Positions 7,513-16,683 of a DNA stretch of 51,200 nucleotides are shown piece after piece. Source of the DNA: an uncultured Prevotella sp. (GTDB lineage: Bacteria > Bacteroidota > Bacteroidia > Bacteroidales > Bacteroidaceae). The stretch spans positions 1 to 51,200 of the forward strand of contig ONHQ01000037.1 of the NCBI GenBank assembly GCA_900317685.1. The letters are read 5' to 3'. Numbering within the stretch: position 1 is the stretch's first letter; every line of letters begins with the position of its first letter. Below the pieces are notes generated by a model, which saw nothing but the letters and a program-made list of their open reading frames with translations, was not told the DNA's origin and made no database searches. The position numbers were made by a program, and so were the translations under genes.

Positions 7513-9246
7513 ATGACGTGGCTTGTATTTCTTTTAGAGTTTCTTGCAGTATGCACGACTGCAGCGGGAGTCACCCTGCTCATCAACTTCTTGGGACAAA
7601 GAAGTGAAAAGATCAGGTTGAAACTCGACCATGCGCAAGAGCTTAATAAGAAACGTCTCGACAAGGCACTCAAAGCACTCAACACACAAGCCGTGTGGGA
7701 GAAAGACCACGAAGATTTGGTGGCTCGCTTTGAATATCAGAGCGGACATTTCCGTGTGAGACTGGAGAAGAATTCCGTTTACACCCGCCTTTTCTATTTC
7801 TACTTCTTCGACACACCGGTCAGCTATCTCGAGCCCGTGCGTAGTCTTTGCAACCAATGCAACCTCAACGCCGAGAGTTGCCGCATCGTATACACCGTCA
7901 ACGAAAAAACTGGAAAAGTGGACCTGCATATCGTTGACACCCTCACACTCCACGACGACGATGCTATTCACAACTTGCGCAAGGAGCTCAGTAGCATCTT
8001 CTATTGGCAGGCGCTGTTTGTTCAGCAATACAGCGAGTTGAAACCCTCCACAAGACATATCAGCAACCACGACACGGAGAAGCAGGGTGCTGAATGGCAA
8101 CATGAGTTCTTCCTCATACGTGAGCAGGAGATGATGCACCAAAGCGAAGGGCCCAACTGGCACGAGCAGGAAGGCTCAGAGTTTAACCTCAACAACCTTC
8201 TCTCGGTCGCACTGGGACTTTCATCCGTGCAACCTGTCAGTTTGGATATTTGTCGGGGCGACAAGGTCGAACATCACGACAACGCCGATGAGATTCTCTC
8301 CTACCCCATTCATCAGGCCATCATCAAAGACGAGAAAGTCACCACCCCGTCCGCCATGCTGCGGCTTAGCTTCACCCATCCAGCAGAATCTTCTATCCGC
8401 CAGCAGCTTATCATAGATGTGGAAGATGAAGGTCAATCGACTGAAACCATATACTATAGGGTCACGCTATGCCTCATCCCCACCCTTTTAACGCAGGATC
8501 TCCTGGTGGAAAGCAATGACCATCAGAAGACTACTACAAGTCTCCTGCTCGGTTATGACCGCAAGGGTAAGAAAAATGTTCAGGAGAAATACAACTACAT
8601 TTGGAAAGAGACAATGGCCAAACAGCAGCAAGGAAGCACGGACCAACTCAGCAGCGATGATAAGTTATTTCTGTTCCTGCAATCGCCGGAACTCAGACAA
8701 CTCTTCATCGAAAGTAAGGATCTCATCAACGAGAAACGATACTACGAAGCGATCCGAAGGCTAGAGCCGGTATACCAGGAATTGGCAAAAGCAAGTGGAG
8801 ATATGGCACCTCAGGAGCTCAATTACTATTTCGAGGTAAGCTATCTACTTGGCTCATGCTATACATTCTTGGGACGATACAAAGAAGGAATATTCTACCT
8901 GCAACCCCTGATCAGAACACGGCGTATCAATTACACAGAGATGTATATCAACTGCCTGGTCAACTTGCACGACGGCAACGCAATGAGATTCATCAATAGG
9001 TTGTTAGGGGATATCGTGCCACCAATGGTGAATGAAGATGCAGATGATGAAGAAGACTATCCTGATGAACAGCAATCCGAAAAGTCCTTCATCAACTTTC
9101 TCAAACGTCGGAAAGCCTATCTCCTCGTGGAAATGAAGGAATATGATGACGCTGAAAAGCTCCTCAAGAAAATGCTCGATGAGCCTGACAGCAGCGACTT
9201 TGCTCTGCAAGAGTTGGCATTCATTCAGAAAAACAAAGGTAAATAA
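7513..9246 (+). CDS. Membrane-anchored protein with C-terminal TPR-like repeats
   Basis: A 577-residue protein with one N-terminal membrane helix (about residues 2-27), then a charged, probably coiled-coil segment (SEKIRLKLDHAQELNKKRLD). The middle region, about 60-370, belongs to no family I recognise. The C-terminal 200 residues are helical with TPR-like pairs (EKRYYEAIRRLEPVYQELA, YYFEVSYLLGSCYTFLGRYK, KAYLLVEMKEYDDAEKLLKK) and an acidic insert NEDADDEEDYPDE. The topology suggests a cytoplasmic scaffold tethered to the membrane. It has its own promoter, and queD follows after 59 bases. Function is unknown. Confidence 0.7.
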   Translation: MTWLVFLLEFLAVCTTAAGVTLLINFLGQRSEKIRLKLDHAQELNKKRLDKALKALNTQAVWEKDHEDLVARFEYQSGHFRVRLEKNSVYTRLFYFYFFDTPVSYLEPVRSLCNQCNLNAESCRIVYTVNEKTGKVDLHIVDTLTLHDDDAIHNLRKELSSIFYWQALFVQQYSELKPSTRHISNHDTEKQGAEWQHEFFLIREQEMMHQSEGPNWHEQEGSEFNLNNLLSVALGLSSVQPVSLDICRGDKVEHHDNADEILSYPIHQAIIKDEKVTTPSAMLRLSFTHPAESSIRQQLIIDVEDEGQSTETIYYRVTLCLIPTLLTQDLLVESNDHQKTTTSLLLGYDRKGKKNVQEKYNYIWKETMAKQQQGSTDQLSSDDKLFLFLQSPELRQLFIESKDLINEKRYYEAIRRLEPVYQELAKASGDMAPQELNYYFEVSYLLGSCYTFLGRYKEGIFYLQPLIRTRRINYTEMYINCLVNLHDGNAMRFINRLLGDIVPPMVNEDADDEEDYPDEQQSEKSFINFLKRRKAYLLVEMKEYDDAEKLLKKMLDEPDSSDFALQELAFIQKNKGK

Positions 9247-9305
9247 AAACATACAACAACACACAGCAAGGACTATCCTGCTGACTCACAACATCATCAA
9301 GAAAA

Positions 9306-9644
9306 ATGTACTATATACAAAAGAATTTTGAAATTTCAGCCAGCCATCATCTCAAACTGACTTACAGCAGTAAATGCACTCAAGTGCATGGACACAACTG
9401 GCATATCACCGTCTACTGCAAAGCACGGGAGCTCAACGAAAATGGCATGGTCGCTGACTTTGGACACATCAAACAACTCATCCACGGGCGCCTCGACCAT
9501 CAAGACATCAACGAGGTGTTACCCTTCAACCCCACCGCTGAGAATATTGCACGATGGATTGTCGACGAAGTGCCCAACTGCTATAAAGCTGTGGTCCAGG
9601 AAAGTGACAACAACATCGCATGGTATGAAAAAGACGAAGACTAA
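9306..9644 (+). CDS. queD: 6-carboxy-5,6,7,8-tetrahydropterin synthase (QueD)
   Basis: QueD converts dihydroneopterin triphosphate to 6-carboxytetrahydropterin in queuosine synthesis. Zinc-binding His14, His28 and His30 (ASHHLKL and VHGHNWH) and the catalytic Cys24 (SSKCTQVHGH) are all present. The segment ENGMVADFGHIKQL and the glutamate in PTAENIARW are also typical. The length of 113 residues is normal. queE follows after 39 bases, making a compact queDE pair. No preQ1 riboswitch is visible in the short upstream gap. Confidence 0.95.
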   Translation: MYYIQKNFEISASHHLKLTYSSKCTQVHGHNWHITVYCKARELNENGMVADFGHIKQLIHGRLDHQDINEVLPFNPTAENIARWIVDEVPNCYKAVVQESDNNIAWYEKDED

Positions 9645-9683
9645 ATAATATAATAACAAGAACAAGATAACGATTATCATCAT

Positions 9684-10271
9684 ATGAAGAAGTATCGGAT
9701 CAACGAGATCTTCTACAGTCTGCAAGGCGAAGGACACAATACAGGGCAGGCGGCTGTTTTCATCCGTTTCAGCGGCTGCAACCTCCACTGCACGTTTTGT
9801 GACACTGATTTCACAGAGTATACGCCGATGACACTCGACGACATCGTGCGCCACTTAGCCGACTTTCCAAGCCCCCAGTCAACGGGGGTGAGTCTTTGGT
9901 GCATTCTCACAGGTGGCGAGCCTTCGCTGCAAGTTGACGATGAACTTGTCGGCCGCCTCCATCAATTAGGCTATCGCGTAGCCATGGAGAGTAATGGCAC
10001 GCATCAGCCTCCTGTAGGATTGGACTGGCTGACAGTCTCACCCAAGATCCAGCCAATCGTGAAGCAATGCAATGAGTTGAAAGTGGTCTTCGACGGCAAG
10101 GAACCGCCCAGCGACTTCGGTATTAAAGCCCTGTACTATTATCTTCAGCCTTGTGACACCGGAGACAGCGAGCAGAATAAGCACATTGTGCATCAGTGCA
10201 TCAAATATATCAAACAGCATCCCCGCTGGCAACTCTCACTGCAAACGCATAAGATGGTGGGGATAGAGTAA
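9684..10271 (+). CDS. queE: 7-carboxy-7-deazaguanine synthase (QueE), radical SAM
   Basis: QueE performs the radical-SAM ring contraction of 6-carboxytetrahydropterin to 7-carboxy-7-deazaguanine, directly after QueD. The N-terminal motif INEIFYSLQGEG and the cluster-binding cysteines Cys32, Cys36 and Cys39 (CNLHCTFC) are visible, followed by LTGGEPSLQ. At 195 residues it is a compact member of the family. It lies immediately downstream of queD and is probably cotranscribed. Confidence 0.94.
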   Translation: MKKYRINEIFYSLQGEGHNTGQAAVFIRFSGCNLHCTFCDTDFTEYTPMTLDDIVRHLADFPSPQSTGVSLWCILTGGEPSLQVDDELVGRLHQLGYRVAMESNGTHQPPVGLDWLTVSPKIQPIVKQCNELKVVFDGKEPPSDFGIKALYYYLQPCDTGDSEQNKHIVHQCIKYIKQHPRWQLSLQTHKMVGIE

Positions 10272-10410
10272 TACAAAGCCCTCCCACCCCTTACCAAGCC
10301 TCACCCTCCAGCACTTTCTACAAGGAAGAGAGGGGAGTAATATGTTTCAAGAAGTGTTTAGGCGCGAATAAGAGAATGGGTAATTCAATATTAAATCATT
10401 CAAATTAGAC

Positions 10411-10467
10411 AATTCATCACTCAACATTCAACATTCAACATTAAATAATTCTTCACTCAACATTCAG
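10411..10467. repeat. Short direct repeats in the queE-cls gap
   Basis: AATTCATCACTCAACATTCA (10411-10430) recurs with one mismatch at 10447-10466, and between them CAACATT is repeated three times in tandem. It lies just before the cls start codon at 10470. The rest of the gap (10272-10410) shows nothing recognisable. Confidence 0.6.
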
Positions 10468-10469
10468 AA

Positions 10470-11894
10470 ATGCTCATTCTTCACTGGTTAGGAGTAGGTA
10501 TTTACACCTTGATCGTGTTGGTAGTCATGCTCAAGGTGCTAATGGACAACCGGCAGCCGTCCAAGACCATGGCATGGTTGCTAGTGCTTTGGTTCATCCC
10601 TTTGCTTGGCATCATCCTCTATTTCTTCTTTGGACAAAACACGCGCAAGGAAAGAATGATCAGCCAGCGGTCGCTTGACCAGTTGACCAAACGAGCCATG
10701 TTGGAGTTTGCCGAGCAACGCGATCTGCGCATTCCCGACACCTATCGTCCGCTGATGTCGCTCTTTAAAAACCAGAGTATGGCCCTGCCCTTTAAAGACA
10801 ACGAAGTGGAGATCTATACCAGCGGCTATGAGTTTTTTCCCTCATTGCTCCACGAGATTAGCAAGGCCCGCGACCATATCCATATCGACATCTTCATCTT
10901 TGCCGACGATGCCTTGGGCAACCTCATCGCCGACGCCCTCATCGACAAAGCCAAGGAAGGAGTGGAAGTGCGCGTCATCTACGACGATGTGGCCTGCTGG
11001 AAGGTGCATGGTAGCTTCTACGAGCGTATGCGCGATGCTGGCATCGATGTTCACGCTTTCATGCCTGTGAAATTCCCTGCCTTCACCTCCAAAGTCAACT
11101 ACCGCAACCACCGCAAACTGGTGATCATCGACGGAAAAGTGGGATTCATCGGTGGCATGAACTTCGCTACGCGCTATGTCAAAGGTACAGGTAAGCTTGC
11201 TTGGCGCGATACCCATCTCAAGGTGACCGGAGGAGCCGTCTATGCCATTCAACGTGCTTTCCTCGTCGACTGGTATTTCGTCGACCGCACGCTGGTCACC
11301 GATCGGAAATACTATCCCGAACTCGACATGCGCATCTCCAACGACTGTCTCGCGCAGGTAGTCACCAGTAGTCCTATCTCTCCCTGGCCAGACATCATGC
11401 AGGGCTATGTACGCGTATTGCTCGAAGCCAAGCACTACGTATATATGGAGAGCCCTTATTTTCTCCCTACCGAGCCCATCCTCTTTGCCATGCGCACGGC
11501 AGCACTGGCCGGTGTCGACGTCAGACTGATGATACCCTTGAAGAGTGACTCACATATTGTAGACCGTTCGTCCATATCTTATGTCATGGAGACATTGGAA
11601 GCAGGAGTGAAGGTATATCTCTACAAGGCAGGATTCAACCACTCCAAGATTATGGTCAGTGACGACAGCCTTTGCACATGCGGCAGCACCAACGTGGATT
11701 TCAGAAGCTTTGAACACGACTTCGAGTCAAACATCTTCTTCTATGACCGCGAAATGGCACTGCGCATGAAAGAGGTCTTCCTCAACGATCAAGCCAATAG
11801 TCTGCTGATCGATGAGGTGCGTGAGGTGGAACATCAGAGCTTTTTCAGCCGGCTGTGGGAGAGCATTCTCCGAGTTGTCAGCCCACTGATGTAG
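10470..11894 (+). CDS. cls: Cardiolipin synthase (phospholipase D family)
   Basis: The enzyme makes cardiolipin at the inner membrane, normally from two phosphatidylglycerol molecules. Two N-terminal membrane helices (about residues 5-24 and 34-54) precede two HKD catalytic motifs: His214-Lys216-Asp221 (NHRKLVIIDG) and His391-Lys393-Asp398 (NHSKIMVSDD), each followed by the expected G/S and N (GGMN, GSTN). The 474-residue length is normal. It stands alone, converging with the minus-strand epimerase gene 31 bases downstream. Confidence 0.93.
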   Translation: MLILHWLGVGIYTLIVLVVMLKVLMDNRQPSKTMAWLLVLWFIPLLGIILYFFFGQNTRKERMISQRSLDQLTKRAMLEFAEQRDLRIPDTYRPLMSLFKNQSMALPFKDNEVEIYTSGYEFFPSLLHEISKARDHIHIDIFIFADDALGNLIADALIDKAKEGVEVRVIYDDVACWKVHGSFYERMRDAGIDVHAFMPVKFPAFTSKVNYRNHRKLVIIDGKVGFIGGMNFATRYVKGTGKLAWRDTHLKVTGGAVYAIQRAFLVDWYFVDRTLVTDRKYYPELDMRISNDCLAQVVTSSPISPWPDIMQGYVRVLLEAKHYVYMESPYFLPTEPILFAMRTAALAGVDVRLMIPLKSDSHIVDRSSISYVMETLEAGVKVYLYKAGFNHSKIMVSDDSLCTCGSTNVDFRSFEHDFESNIFFYDREMALRMKEVFLNDQANSLLIDEVREVEHQSFFSRLWESILRVVSPLM

Positions 11895-11925
11895 CCTACC
11901 CTGTTACCAACAGTTCCAAACGAAG

Positions 11926-12795
11926 CTATCCGATCGTGATCACATATTCACTCATAAAGCTCGATCCCGGAAGCAATTGGTTGACGAGATACTTGTCACG
12001 TAATTCTCCATCGAAATCTTCAACATCGGTCACGCCATACCACGGCTCAATACAGATGAAGGGCGCATTCTTTCCGCCCGGACTCCAAATGCCAAGAGCT
12101 GGGGCCTTGGTTTGAACAGTCACAACTGCCTCTCCTTCAGTATCCAACAGTTCTATCTTCCTGATCTGACTATGATCAAATACCAGAGCGTCATTGTCGA
12201 AGCTGTGCATGTCAAAGGCCCACACACCTTTGTCGGTCTTTACTTCCTCATGGCGCGCACGGTCCAGACAACCTTGCCCTGCCAGAAAACGCCGGATCGG
12301 TTCTGCGTTATCGAAGCGGAGACGACCGCGAAGAGGCTCTCCCTGCTTCATGTCAGGTACATTGAAGGCCGGATGTCCTCCCACCTGAAACCAAATAGTC
12401 TTGTCGTCGGTATTCTCCACGTGCCAAACCACGTGCAATTCATTTTCCTTCAACCGGTAGCTCACGGCAAGATTGAAATGGAAAGGATATTTTTTCAGAG
12501 TCTCCGCCGAGTCGTGCAGGGCAAAGACCACCTGCTCGTCGCCTTTGGCGATCAGATGGAAATCCATGTCACGCGCAAAGCCGTGGCGGGACAAAGGATA
12601 GTCCTTGCCGCCCACATGATACACACCATTCCACAGACTGCCCACAATGGGAAAGAGTATCGGTGAATGGCGCCCCCAGTATTTGGGATCGGCCTGCCAC
12701 AAATATTCTTTACCTTGTGCATCCTTCACACTGACCAACTCAGCACCATGGTCAGCTATTTCCACTGTGAGTTGTGAATTCTTAATCTGCTCCAT
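11926..12795 (-). CDS. Aldose 1-epimerase family protein (LacX-like)
   Basis: The 289-residue protein has the galactose-mutarotase beta-sandwich signatures of the LacX-like branch: YLWQADPKYWGRHSPILFPI, the RHGFARD segment with a probable catalytic His, VGGHPAFNVP, and CIEPWYGVTD near the C-terminus. It should interconvert sugar anomers in the cytoplasm; the substrate is unknown. The ATG at 12795 is chosen because an upstream TTG would add only three residues. Its promoter is at 12823-12830. Confidence 0.85.
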   Translation of the reverse strand: MEQIKNSQLTVEIADHGAELVSVKDAQGKEYLWQADPKYWGRHSPILFPIVGSLWNGVYHVGGKDYPLSRHGFARDMDFHLIAKGDEQVVFALHDSAETLKKYPFHFNLAVSYRLKENELHVVWHVENTDDKTIWFQVGGHPAFNVPDMKQGEPLRGRLRFDNAEPIRRFLAGQGCLDRARHEEVKTDKGVWAFDMHSFDNDALVFDHSQIRKIELLDTEGEAVVTVQTKAPALGIWSPGGKNAPFICIEPWYGVTDVEDFDGELRDKYLVNQLLPGSSFMSEYVITIG

Positions 12796-12822
12796 TGTTC
12801 TCAATAATTAGTTAACTCATAG

Positions 12823-12830
12823 CAAAGTTA
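12823..12830 (-). promoter_or_regulatory. -7 promoter element of the epimerase gene
   Basis: TAACTTTG on the minus strand, 27 bases before the ATG at 12795; no clear -33 box. Confidence 0.6.
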
Positions 12831-12884
12831 TGAAAAAGTATGTTGATGAACAAGAGAATATGATAATATCTCATAAAAAATGAG

Positions 12885-12892
12885 TAACTTTG
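12885..12892 (+). promoter_or_regulatory. -7 promoter element of the ThrE-like exporter gene
   Basis: TAACTTTG on the plus strand, 62 bases before the ATG at 12955. It is divergent from the epimerase promoter. Confidence 0.6.
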
Positions 12893-12954
12893 CACACGAT
12901 ATTACATTTATTGTTTAGTCAATAGGTTACCAATCATTTATTAAGACAGTATTC

Positions 12955-14379
12955 ATGGAAGGGAACACTACAGAAAACAGTACGTCGACAAAGGAGTTAA
13001 CCCGCAAGCTCGACTTGCTGTTGCGTACCGGTGAGATTTTGATGGACAGCAGTGCAGACACCAGCCGTGTGAAGCGCAACATGGAGCGTACGGCGGCTTT
13101 TCTCGGATTGCCAAAAGAGAACCTGCATGTAGAGATGGACTACTACATGCTGCAGGTGAATCTCAGCGACGAGACACACTCTTACTCTAAGATGCGTCGA
13201 TGCGACAAGCATGCCATCAACTTCTACGCCATTCAGGAGATCAGCAAACTCTCGTGGCGCGCTATCAAAGAGGACTACTCGCTCGACAAGTACAGCGAGG
13301 AACTGGAGAAGATTGCAAACGGCCCCCACTACTACAGCGAGTGGATAATCGCTATCTGCGCCGGTTTTGCCTGCGGTGGCTTCTGCGTGCAGTTCGGTTG
13401 CGACTGGACTGCTTTCTTCTACGCTTCTCTTGCTGCAATTCTTGGCAACCGCCTGCGTATGTGGCTCAACAAGAAAGGCTCCAACAGCTATTTCAATATA
13501 GGTGTGGCCGCCTTTGTCTCCACGCTCATTGCTTGGCTCACTACATTTCTCTCTACACCGGCCGTTGCCACGCATCTGCCTGAGTGGCTCGCTACGGTGC
13601 TCCATTCCAATACTCCTTACCATCCCTTTATGGCCTGCGCACTGTATATCGTGCCTGGAGTGCCGCTGATCAACTTTGTCAACGACATGCTTGACAACCA
13701 TATCGAGAACGGACTCATCCGAGCCACCAACACCATGCTCATGGTCATGGCTATGAGTTTCGGTATCGCGTTGGCTATCAAAGTCTGCGGGCAGGACAAT
13801 TTTGTCAAGGATCTGAGCATGATTCCACACAACAGTTTCATTTCCTACGCCGTTGCCGCCGCCATTTCTGGTATGGGATTCGCCACCATCTACAACACCC
13901 CAAAGCGCCTCATGCCTTGGATAGCCTGCGGTGCCATCATTGCCGTGTGCTCGCGTAACTTTGTCAACCTCGGCCCCGCCAACCATAACATCGGGTTGGG
14001 CCAGGGTCTGATGATTGGCTCACTCGTGGGCTCAGCACTCATCTCTGTCATCAACATCAAGATGGTGCACAAGCTCCATACGCCTCATCAGATCATCACC
14101 ATACCAGCTGTCATCCCGATGATTCCTGGCGTGCTGATGTATCGCGGTCTCTATGGACTCATCGACATGCAGGGTATCGTGGGCGAAGTGACTTTTGCCG
14201 CTCACAACGCTATCAACGGCTCTCTCGTCATCATCGTCATCGCCATGGGCGTGGCCATTCCCAACATCTTCGCCCGAAAATGGATCGCACCTAACCGCAA
14301 GCACAAGCTTAACCAGCTCATCGAGGAGCGCAAAGCCAAGGGCAAGTTTGTCGATCTCTGCGAGTGCGAGACGAAATAA
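12955..14379 (+). CDS. ThrE-type threonine/serine exporter (fused YjjP-YjjB)
   Basis: This 474-residue integral membrane protein combines both halves of the ThrE family. The N-terminal cytoplasmic part has LLLRTGEILMDSSADTSRVK, matching the conserved ThrE start (G-x-x-L-x-x-S/G-A-x-T-x-R). Multiple hydrophobic helices follow from about residue 125 to 455. The C-terminal half contains IPAVIPMIPGVLMYRGLYG, typical of the YjjB-like half. Members export threonine, serine or, in some bacteria, succinate, so the substrate here is uncertain. mnmA begins 15 bases after its stop. Confidence 0.87.
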   Translation: MEGNTTENSTSTKELTRKLDLLLRTGEILMDSSADTSRVKRNMERTAAFLGLPKENLHVEMDYYMLQVNLSDETHSYSKMRRCDKHAINFYAIQEISKLSWRAIKEDYSLDKYSEELEKIANGPHYYSEWIIAICAGFACGGFCVQFGCDWTAFFYASLAAILGNRLRMWLNKKGSNSYFNIGVAAFVSTLIAWLTTFLSTPAVATHLPEWLATVLHSNTPYHPFMACALYIVPGVPLINFVNDMLDNHIENGLIRATNTMLMVMAMSFGIALAIKVCGQDNFVKDLSMIPHNSFISYAVAAAISGMGFATIYNTPKRLMPWIACGAIIAVCSRNFVNLGPANHNIGLGQGLMIGSLVGSALISVINIKMVHKLHTPHQIITIPAVIPMIPGVLMYRGLYGLIDMQGIVGEVTFAAHNAINGSLVIIVIAMGVAIPNIFARKWIAPNRKHKLNQLIEERKAKGKFVDLCECETK

Positions 14380-14394
14380 CCGTCAACAACCATC

Positions 14395-15477
14395 ATGCTA
14401 AAAATAGAAGATATTCGTGATAAGCGCATCGCCGTGCTGCTCTCCGGGGGTGTAGACAGCTCTGTAGTTGTCTACGAACTCGCCCGGATGGGCCTGTACC
14501 CCGACTGCTTCTACATCAAGATTGGGCCTGAGGAAAAGGAGGAGTGGGACTGCAACTCCGAAGAGGACTTAGAGATGGCTACGGCTGTGGCCGCCCGCTT
14601 TCATTGCCGTCTGCAAGTAGTGGACTGCCATAAGGAATACTGGAGTCAGGTGACGCGCTACACCATGGAAAAGGTAAAGGCAGGGTTCACCCCCAACCCC
14701 GACGTGATGTGCAACCGGCTCATCAAGTTCGGGGCATTCGACGAGAAGATGGGGCACGACTATGACCTCATCGCCACAGGCCACTATGCACAAACCGAGT
14801 GGATCGACGGCCGCAAATGGCTCACCACCAGTCCCGACCCTGTAAAAGACCAAACCGATTTCCTGGCGCAGATCTACAATTGGCAACTGCAAAAGGCTAT
14901 CTTCCCTATCGGGCACTTCGTCAAGGACGAGGTGCGCGAGATTGCTGAGCGTGAGCATCTCATCAATGCCAAGCGCAAGGACTCGCAGGGCATCTGCTTC
15001 CTGGGAAATATAGACTACAACGAGTATGTTCGTCGCTATCTCGGTGAGAAGCCCGGCGACATCATCGAATGGGAGACGGGTAAACGCATCGGCGAGCACC
15101 GCGGACTGTGGTTCCACACCATCGGGCAACGCAAGGGACTGGGGCTCGGTGGCGGTCCATGGTTCGTCGTCAAGAAAGACGTAGCCAACAACATTCTCTA
15201 TGTCAGCCACGGCTATGACCCGCAAACAGCCTACAAACAGGACTTCACAATCCACGACTTCCATTTTCTCACTACAGAAGTGGACCAACCCCGTGTGACA
15301 TTCAAGATCCGTCACACACCGGAGTATCTCACCGGCTCTGTGGAGCATGCTGGCGAAGGTCGCTACATCATCCATGCCGATAAGAAAATCCATGGTGTGG
15401 CTCCCGGACAGTTCTGCGTGGTCTACGACGAACAGCACCACCGCTGTTTTGGCTCGGGTGAGATTGAGATGGAATGA
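14395..15477 (+). CDS. mnmA: tRNA-specific 2-thiouridylase MnmA
   Basis: MnmA thiolates U34 of Lys, Glu and Gln tRNAs. The ATP-binding PP-loop SGGVDSS spans residues 17-23. The two catalytic cysteines are Cys106 (NPDVMCNRLIKFGAF) and Cys201 (DSQGICFLG). The segments ATGHYAQ and HRGLWFHTIGQRKGLGLGG are also diagnostic. The length of 360 residues is normal. It follows the ThrE-like gene closely and may be cotranscribed with it. Bacteroidales often have more than one MnmA paralogue, so this may not be the only copy. Confidence 0.95.
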   Translation: MLKIEDIRDKRIAVLLSGGVDSSVVVYELARMGLYPDCFYIKIGPEEKEEWDCNSEEDLEMATAVAARFHCRLQVVDCHKEYWSQVTRYTMEKVKAGFTPNPDVMCNRLIKFGAFDEKMGHDYDLIATGHYAQTEWIDGRKWLTTSPDPVKDQTDFLAQIYNWQLQKAIFPIGHFVKDEVREIAEREHLINAKRKDSQGICFLGNIDYNEYVRRYLGEKPGDIIEWETGKRIGEHRGLWFHTIGQRKGLGLGGGPWFVVKKDVANNILYVSHGYDPQTAYKQDFTIHDFHFLTTEVDQPRVTFKIRHTPEYLTGSVEHAGEGRYIIHADKKIHGVAPGQFCVVYDEQHHRCFGSGEIEME

Positions 15478-15540
15478 ATAAAAGGTAAAATAGAAAGTGA
15501 TAGTATAGCGGGGATCACCAGTAAAACAAAGACTCACTTC

Positions 15541-16611
15541 ATGAACAGACTTTCTTTATTACTTATTGTATTTTATTTGTCTCTAAGCTTTTCAAATATG
15601 CATGCAGAGACGATCACGGGACGATGGACGGCCCAAAAAGCCAACAAGTGGTATGCACAATACCCTTGGATGGCTGGGTGTGATTATATCCCCGCCAATG
15701 CCGATAATCAGATAGAAATGTGGAGCAAGACCACCTACGACCACGCCACCATTGACAAAGAACTGGGATGGGCTGAGCAGTTGGGCTTCAAGACACTGCG
15801 TGTATTTCTAAGCAGTGTGGTCTACGCCCACGATCCAGAAGGATTGAAGACGCGGATGAATGACTTTCTCTCCGTCTGTGCCTCTCATGGCATCAAGCCG
15901 ATGTTTGTCTTCTTTGACGACTGTTGGAATGCGGTGTCTTCATACGGGCTACAGCCTCAGCCGCTCACGGGCGTTCACAACAGCCAGTGGGTACAGGATC
16001 CCTCATGCGATCTTCGGTTAGACACAGCAAAGCTCTATCCAAGACTGAAACTCTATGTCCAGGATATTCTCACGACCTTTGGCCACGACGGCCGTGTGCT
16101 TATGTGGGACCTCTATAATGAGCCAGGCAACAGCAATCATGGCACCACATCACTGCCCCTGCTGCGCAATGTGTTCATTTGGGCACGTCAATGCCACCCC
16201 TCGCAACCACTGACGGCCGGCATCTGGCGTGAGACTACTGATTTCAAGCCGCTCAACGACTTTCAGTTAAGCAACTCCGATATTATCTCTTATCACGACT
16301 ACCACGACTCCATTCGCCATGAGCAGGAGATCAAGAAACTTCAAGTCCTTGGTCGCCCCTTGGCCTGCACCGAATATATGGCCCGCACACAAGGCAGTTT
16401 CTTCCGCACCATCATGCCCCTGCTCAAACGCCACCGCGTGATAGCCATCAACTGGGGACTAGTCACCGGCAAGACCAACACACGCTATGCCTGGAATGAA
16501 CCGCACCCTGACGGCAGCGAGCCCGACGTGTGGTTTCACGATATCCTGCGTCCCGACGGATCGCCATACATCCCTCAGGAGGTAGAGTTCATCAAAAGCT
16601 TAACCCACTGA
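15541..16611 (+). CDS. Secreted GH5-like glycoside hydrolase
   Basis: A 356-residue protein with an N-terminal signal peptide (MNRLSLLLIVFYLSLSFSNMHA) and a (beta/alpha)8 clan A hydrolase fold. The predicted acid/base is Glu194 in LYNEPGN and the predicted nucleophile is Glu278 in CTEYMAR. FKTLRVFL and VFFDDCWN fit the expected strands. It is often annotated as a cellulase-family or GH5-like enzyme. There is no SusC/SusD pair nearby, so it is not part of a polysaccharide utilisation locus in this window. The substrate is unknown. Confidence 0.83.
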   Translation: MNRLSLLLIVFYLSLSFSNMHAETITGRWTAQKANKWYAQYPWMAGCDYIPANADNQIEMWSKTTYDHATIDKELGWAEQLGFKTLRVFLSSVVYAHDPEGLKTRMNDFLSVCASHGIKPMFVFFDDCWNAVSSYGLQPQPLTGVHNSQWVQDPSCDLRLDTAKLYPRLKLYVQDILTTFGHDGRVLMWDLYNEPGNSNHGTTSLPLLRNVFIWARQCHPSQPLTAGIWRETTDFKPLNDFQLSNSDIISYHDYHDSIRHEQEIKKLQVLGRPLACTEYMARTQGSFFRTIMPLLKRHRVIAINWGLVTGKTNTRYAWNEPHPDGSEPDVWFHDILRPDGSPYIPQEVEFIKSLTH

Positions 16612-16683
16612 GAATAAAAGGAAAATCAGCTTTTCTCCCCCCTGCCCTTTTGTCAACATTCCAAGGAGACTCTCACGAAGATG

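Noticed and set aside
9247-9305. preQ1 riboswitch before queD
   Set aside because: The 59-base gap lacks the conserved preQ1 aptamer pattern, and queD is close behind another gene.
12997-13986. 329-codon open frame on the minus strand opposite the ThrE-like gene
   Set aside because: It is a codon-usage shadow of a clear membrane exporter; no promoter and no recognisable domain.
14569-15537. 322-codon open frame on the minus strand opposite mnmA
   Set aside because: MnmA on the plus strand has all its catalytic motifs; the antisense frame matches no family.
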